NCBI GenBank assembly: GCA_036311285.1
Contig: JAXJQF010000097.1
Span: 1 to 10,166 of the forward strand
Origin: JAXJQF01 sp036311285
GTDB taxonomy: Bacteria; Pseudomonadota; Gammaproteobacteria; Enterobacterales; Succinivibrionaceae
Direction: 5' to 3'
DNA length: 10,166 nucleotides
The notes under the pieces were generated by a model. That model had not been told where the DNA came from. It did not search any database and saw only the letters and a list, made by a program, of their open reading frames with translations. The translations under genes and the position numbers were made by a program. Below are positions 6,496 to 10,166 of the stretch, piece after piece (position 1 is the stretch's first letter; each line of letters opens with the position of its first letter).

Positions 6496-6519
6496 AAAAG
6501 GTGGCCGAAACCACCTTTT
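6496..6519. terminator. Bidirectional terminator between hemW and secA
   Basis: AAAAGGTGG (6496-6504) pairs perfectly with CCACCTTTT (6511-6519) around the loop CCGAAA. Read on the minus strand the stem is followed by a TTTTTT-rich run, making it a strong terminator for secA, about 95 bases past its stop. On the plus strand it follows hemW by about 100 bases with a TTTT tail. Confidence 0.88.
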
Positions 6520-6573
6520 GTATATAAAACAATATTAACGAAATCAACATTGTTAAAACATACATATCTTGAA

Positions 6574-6603
6574 TTAGCAGTCATAACATAAAATGACTGC
6601 TAA
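6574..6603. repeat. 11-bp perfect hairpin just after secA stop
   Basis: TTAGCAGTCAT (6574-6584) is perfectly complementary to ATGACTGCTAA (6593-6603), with loop AACATAAA. On the secA strand it starts 8 bases after the stop codon and has no following T-run, so it is not a typical terminator. It sits upstream of the real terminator (6496-6519) in the secA 3' UTR and may stabilise the mRNA end or be a processing or protein site. Confidence 0.6.
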
Positions 6604-6611
6604 ATACTCAA

Positions 6612-9314
6612 TTAAAGCTTGCCACAACAGCTCTTATACTTCTTTCCACTTCCACAAGGACACGGAGCATTTCTGCTGATTCTAGCGCGCTCTACTTGAC
6701 CATTGTTTTGCATTTCTAAAGATTTAGCTTCAGCCTGAGCTTGTTGTTTTCTTCTTTCTTCAGCAATTCTAGCTTGTTCCGCACGCTTTTGTTCCATCTC
6801 GTCCACTTCTTCCTTAAGACGAATTTGAACGCAACTTAAGTAACGAATAACGTGGAACTTGAAATTTTCAAGCATAGTTGTGAACATCTTGTATGATTCA
6901 AGCTTATATTCTTGCTTTGGATTTTTTTGAGCATAACCACGTAAACCGATACCTTGACGTAAGTAATCCATAGCAGCTAAATGTTCTTTCCAAAGTACAT
7001 CTAACGCTTGTAACATTACGTTACGTACTAAAACATCTGCTTGTTCTTCACCGATTAATTCTTTCTTCTTGTTAAATTCTTCTTCAGCCACCTTAATAAT
7101 CTTATCTCTAAGAGTATCTTCAAAAAGCTTTTCGTCATCCTTTAACCATTGAGAAATTGGTAAATCTAAAGTGAATTCTGTCTTTAAATGTTCTTCTAAG
7201 CCTGGAACATCCCAATTTTCAATAATTGAATTTTGAGGGATATGTTGACTAATAACACCATTTAAAACGTCAGATCTAATACCATCTAAATCCACTAAAC
7301 CTGTCTTACCATCTAATAACGCATTACGTTCTAGATAAACAACCTTACGTTGTTCATTTGCAACATCATCAAATTCAAGAAGATTCTTACGAATATCAAA
7401 GTTTCTTGTTTCAACTTTACGTTGCGCGTTCTGAATAGCACGAGATACTAACTTATGTTCTAATGGTTGACCTCTTTCCATACCTAATCTTTGCATGATA
7501 GCCTTTAACTTATCAGAACCAAAAATTCTCATTAAGTTATCATCCATAGATAAGTAGAATCTTGAGGAACCTGGGTCACCTTGACGACCTGAACGACCTC
7601 TTAACTGATTATCGATACGACGTGATTCGTGACGTTCTGTACCGATAATGTGTAAACCACCTGCAGCAACAACAGCATCATGGCGTTTTTGCCATTCATC
7701 TTTACACTTTTGGATATCTTCTTCAGTTGGGTTTTCTAATAAAACTAAGTCAGCCTTTAAAGAACCACCTAATACGATATCTGTACCACGACCAGCCATA
7801 TTTGTAGCAATTGTTACAGTACCAGGACAACCTGCTTGAGCAACAATTTCAGCTTCCTTTTGGTGGAACTTAGCATTTAAAACATTATGCTTGATCTTTA
7901 ACTTATTTAAAAAGTTAGATAACTTTTCAGAGTTTTCAATTGAAATTGTACCAACTAATACTGGACGACCTTTAGCAACTTGTTCTTTAATATCTTCAAC
8001 AATTGCTTCATACTTTTCTTCTTCAGTTAAGTAAATTAAGTCACCTAAGTCTTCACGAATCATAGGTTTATGAGTTGGTAAAACAACTGTCTTTAAGTTA
8101 TAGATTTGATGGAATTCATACGCTTCTGTATCAGCTGTACCAGTCATACCTGCAAGCTTTTCATACATACGGAAATAGTTTTGGTATGTAATAGAAGCTA
8201 AAGTTTGGTTTTCATTCTGAATATTTACACCTTCTTTAGCTTCAACAGCTTGATGTAAGCCTTCAGACCATCTTCTGCCTTCCATTGTTCTACCAGTGTG
8301 TTCGTCAACAATAACTACTTCACCATCTTTAACAATATAGTCTACATTCTTTTCAAATAAAACATGCGCTCTTAAAGCAGCCATTACGTGATGTAATAAT
8401 GCAATATTATTTGATGCGAATAAAGAATCGTGTTCGCCTAAAAGACCTTCCTTTTGCAACAATTCTTCAACGTAGATTTGACCTGTTTCAGTTAAGAATG
8501 CTTGGCGATTCTTTAAATCACGAGTATAGTGGCCATCACCCTGGTATTCATCAGAGTCTTCCTTTTCCTGTTCTTTTAAGTTAGGAATAATCTTATCGAT
8601 CTTTATATATAGTTCAGAACTATCTTCAGAAGGACCGGAAATAATTAACGGAGTTCTTGCTTCATCAATTAAAATAGAGTCAACTTCATCCACAATACTG
8701 TAATACAATGGGCGTTGTACTCTTTGTTCTGGCATATAAGCCATATTATCTCTTAAATAGTCGAAACCAAATTCGCTATTAGTACCATAAGTAACATCAC
8801 AAGCGTAAGCTGCTCTCTTTGCATCTGAATCCAATCCTGGAATATTACAGCCAACTGTCATCCCCAAAAATTCAAATAAAGGCTTACACCATTCGCTATC
8901 ACGACGAGCTAAGTAATCATTTACAGTGATTACATGAACACCACGCTTTGTTAATGCATTTAAGTATGCAGGTAATAAAGCTGTTAAAGTTTTACCTTCA
9001 CCAGTTTTCATTTCTGCAATTTGATTTTCATTTAAAACCATACCACCCATTAATTGAACATCATATGGTCTTAAACCTAATACACGCAAAGAGGCTTCTC
9101 TTAACAAAGCAAAAGCTTCAGGTAAAATACTTTCCAAAGTTTCACCAGCAGCAACTCTTTCCACATATTTATTTGTATATTCTTTAAATTCTTCGTCTTT
9201 TAAAGCTTGAAACTTAGGTTCTAATTCATTTACTTTAGCAACGAGTTTTGATAATTTTTTAACAGTTCTTTCATTACTACTGCCAAAAATCTTTGTTAAT
9301 ATTGTTTGAAGCAT
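6612..9314 (-). CDS. secA: Preprotein translocase ATPase SecA
   Basis: A full-length 900-residue SecA (E. coli 901), the ATP-driven motor that pushes unfolded preproteins through SecYEG. The first nucleotide-binding domain has the Walker A MKTGEGKT (102-109) and DEVDS (208-212) with IDEARTPLIISGP after it. The preprotein cross-linking domain follows (about 220-370). The second nucleotide-binding domain carries GTISIENSEKLS, ATNMAGRGTDIVLGG and RRIDNQLRGRSGRQGDPGSSRFYLSMDD. The helical scaffold and wing domains contain AMDYLRQGIGLRGYAQKNP. A charged linker leads to the C-terminal zinc motif C885-P-C887-x8-C896-C897, the C-C variant of the usual C-x-C-x8-C-H, which binds SecB and lipids in other species. 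ATG 9312-9314 is the start, with the weak upstream TAAAGAAA. It lies downstream of trmN6 with 334 bases between, and no secM-like gene or mutT neighbour is seen. Confidence 0.99.
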   Translation of the reverse strand: MLQTILTKIFGSSNERTVKKLSKLVAKVNELEPKFQALKDEEFKEYTNKYVERVAAGETLESILPEAFALLREASLRVLGLRPYDVQLMGGMVLNENQIAEMKTGEGKTLTALLPAYLNALTKRGVHVITVNDYLARRDSEWCKPLFEFLGMTVGCNIPGLDSDAKRAAYACDVTYGTNSEFGFDYLRDNMAYMPEQRVQRPLYYSIVDEVDSILIDEARTPLIISGPSEDSSELYIKIDKIIPNLKEQEKEDSDEYQGDGHYTRDLKNRQAFLTETGQIYVEELLQKEGLLGEHDSLFASNNIALLHHVMAALRAHVLFEKNVDYIVKDGEVVIVDEHTGRTMEGRRWSEGLHQAVEAKEGVNIQNENQTLASITYQNYFRMYEKLAGMTGTADTEAYEFHQIYNLKTVVLPTHKPMIREDLGDLIYLTEEEKYEAIVEDIKEQVAKGRPVLVGTISIENSEKLSNFLNKLKIKHNVLNAKFHQKEAEIVAQAGCPGTVTIATNMAGRGTDIVLGGSLKADLVLLENPTEEDIQKCKDEWQKRHDAVVAAGGLHIIGTERHESRRIDNQLRGRSGRQGDPGSSRFYLSMDDNLMRIFGSDKLKAIMQRLGMERGQPLEHKLVSRAIQNAQRKVETRNFDIRKNLLEFDDVANEQRKVVYLERNALLDGKTGLVDLDGIRSDVLNGVISQHIPQNSIIENWDVPGLEEHLKTEFTLDLPISQWLKDDEKLFEDTLRDKIIKVAEEEFNKKKELIGEEQADVLVRNVMLQALDVLWKEHLAAMDYLRQGIGLRGYAQKNPKQEYKLESYKMFTTMLENFKFHVIRYLSCVQIRLKEEVDEMEQKRAEQARIAEERRKQQAQAEAKSLEMQNNGQVERARISRNAPCPCGSGKKYKSCCGKL

Positions 9315-9530
9315 TTTCTTTAACCAGTTAGTTATAATTGGAATTAAATATCATAAATAATCTTATAATTATTAAATAGGTACAAATATCAGAATTTCAA
9401 GACAACAAAATCAAATAATGCAAAAAAATTAATCAATTTTATTATCTATTATCATCTCTGTTATATGTATTTTTTACACACTCTCAAATATATGACCTAT
9501 AAATTATTAAAAAGTTTTGCTTATTTATGA

Positions 9531-9536
9531 ATTATA
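9531..9536 (-). promoter_or_regulatory. Candidate -10 box for secA
   Basis: The minus strand reads TATAAT here, a perfect -10. The best -35 at 17-base spacing is ATAACA, a poor match. If used, the transcript would carry a leader of about 210 bases before secA. Seen only by eye, in DNA where such boxes arise easily. Confidence 0.3.
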
Positions 9537-9601
9537 CGTATGTTTTAACAGCTTGTTATTGTACAAGATCGAGCTGCATTTGTGTTAAATAGAAACAATT
9601 T

Positions 9602-9642
9602 AAAAAAAGACTTGCTTAACAAAAATATTATTTTTTTTGTTA
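9602..9642 (-). terminator. Possible weak terminator of trmN6
   Basis: TAACAAAAA (9617-9625) is complementary to TTTTTGTTA (9634-9642). On the minus strand this stem begins six bases after the trmN6 stop codon and is followed, after AGCAAGTC, by a run of seven T (9602-9608). The stem is nearly all A-T and the U-run is displaced, so termination would be weak and secA could receive read-through from trmN6. Confidence 0.3.
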
Positions 9643-9648
9643 CATGGT

Positions 9649-10166
9649 TTATTTTATATACAACTCTTTAGTAAGATTTTTCCAAAAATCACTCTTTTGA
9701 GTTCCATTCTCTAAAAATAGATACTCAAAATCTTGTGGATAATCATTTAAATCCTTATCTTGTATTTTTGAAGTATTTAAAAATTGAAGCTTTTTAAAAC
9801 AAATCAAAGAAACATATGGACTCTTTCCTTTAACAGAAGAGACATTTAAAATCTTATTTATTGCAAAACTATATTGTTTTGCTATTTCTAAATAATGTTC
9901 TAACTGTTCAAAAGGTATAATTAAAAAGAATAATGAATTATCTTTCAGCAATTTATTTACATTACAAAACAAACTTTGAGGTGGTAATGAATCATTACAT
10001 CTAGCTCTCATTCTTCCATTGTCAACATACTTAACTGAAAAATTAAAGTATGGAGGATTACAGATAATCAAGTCATATAAATTTGAATCATTATTAAATC
10101 TATTAGAATATTCATTACTATATTCTTCTAATGAAACATTTCTAACACTTAATCTATCACTCCATG
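9649..10166 (-). CDS. trmN6: tRNA1(Val) (adenine(37)-N6)-methyltransferase, 5' end outside window
   Basis: A partial gene: about 171 C-terminal residues are visible and the reading frame stays open through the right edge (no stop to 10166). A TTG at 10069-10071 is internal, not the start. The part before it, WSDRLSVRNVSLEEYS, followed by YDLIICNPPYF, matches the end of the SAM-binding domain and the catalytic N-P-P-Y motif (10048-10059) of the TrmN6/YfiC family, which methylates N6 of A37 in tRNA1(Val). The NPPY-F context, the later FFLIIPFEQLEHYLEIA block and the end TKELYIK agree with this family; full-length members are about 240-250 residues. A SAM-dependent adenine-N6 methyltransferase is secure; the tRNA target is from family similarity. 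It shares the strand of secA, upstream of it. Confidence 0.85.
   Translation of the reverse strand, partial: WSDRLSVRNVSLEEYSNEYSNRFNNDSNLYDLIICNPPYFNFSVKYVDNGRMRARCNDSLPPQSLFCNVNKLLKDNSLFFLIIPFEQLEHYLEIAKQYSFAINKILNVSSVKGKSPYVSLICFKKLQFLNTSKIQDKDLNDYPQDFEYLFLENGTQKSDFWKNLTKELYIK

Larger units (their letters stand above)
9315..9648. other. Long spacer upstream of secA
   Basis: This is 334 bases of A/T-rich non-coding DNA between trmN6 and secA, both on the minus strand. The minus strand has only tiny reading frames (7-8 codons), none resembling SecM or another arrest peptide with a C-terminal stall sequence. A candidate -10 box (9531-9536) would give a leader of about 210 bases. A small stem CTTGT/ACAAG (9552-9567) and scattered A/T inverted repeats are present, but no recognisable riboswitch. 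Confidence 0.55.

Noticed and set aside
6396..6584. 62-codon minus-strand frame after hemW
   Set aside because: It runs through the terminator hairpin and part of the secA 3' UTR hairpin and has no recognisable protein features or ribosome-binding site.
8948..9187. 79-codon plus-strand frame inside secA
   Set aside because: It is antisense to a highly conserved secA segment, with composition explained by the complementary strand.
9417..9460. Small frame (8 codons from ATG on the minus strand) as a secM-like leader peptide
   Set aside because: It is far too short for a signal sequence plus arrest motif, and similar frames occur by chance in this AT-rich spacer.
10069..10071. TTG as the start of the methyltransferase
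   Set aside because: The open frame continues upstream with residues matching the TrmN6 SAM-binding domain, and a start here would split the N-P-P-Y motif strand.

Overview
This is an AT-rich window with mostly housekeeping genes of gammaproteobacterial type. The Hfq, YqaB-like HAD phosphatase, RdgB-HemW pair, 900-residue SecA and TrmN6 all read most like gammaproteobacterial families. The strong A/T bias and divergent sequences suggest a host-associated or anaerobic lineage; Succinivibrionaceae/Aeromonadales is one guess from memory, not shown by the sequence. I see no insertion sequence, CRISPR array, tRNA or rRNA gene.

Layout. Positions 1-481 are non-coding and hold two clear inverted repeats, including a 20-bp near-perfect one (322-341 with 417-436). 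A plus-strand gene (482-1240) follows; its order of blocks resembles the MEMO/AmmeMemoRadiSam-B family, but the expected metal or active-site residues are missing. Next come a regulatory-looking spacer with two palindromes and an atypical Hfq (1472-1795), which ends at a terminator overlapping the end of a minus-strand HAD phosphatase (1899-2507). Diverging from the phosphatase is a flavoprotein of the dihydrolipoamide dehydrogenase fold (2764-4323) that has lost both redox cysteines and the catalytic histidine. The rdgB-hemW pair follows on the plus strand (4542-6393). A shared bidirectional terminator (6496-6519) separates hemW from secA, which is on the minus strand (6612-9314). After a 334-bp spacer, a minus-strand trmN6 runs off the right edge.

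Functional reading. rdgB (removal of non-canonical purine nucleotides) and hemW (radical-SAM haem chaperone) form a conserved cotranscribed pair. secA is the Sec translocase motor and here lacks an evident secM-like arrest-peptide gene upstream. The left half is the unusual part. Three genes there (MEMO-like, Hfq, Lpd-like) each keep the family fold but have changed the residues that normally define the family's chemistry or RNA contacts. They are not one operon, and I see no evidence that they act together. No clear new multi-gene system is visible; the best candidates for a second look are these three repurposed proteins and the structured non-coding DNA around them.
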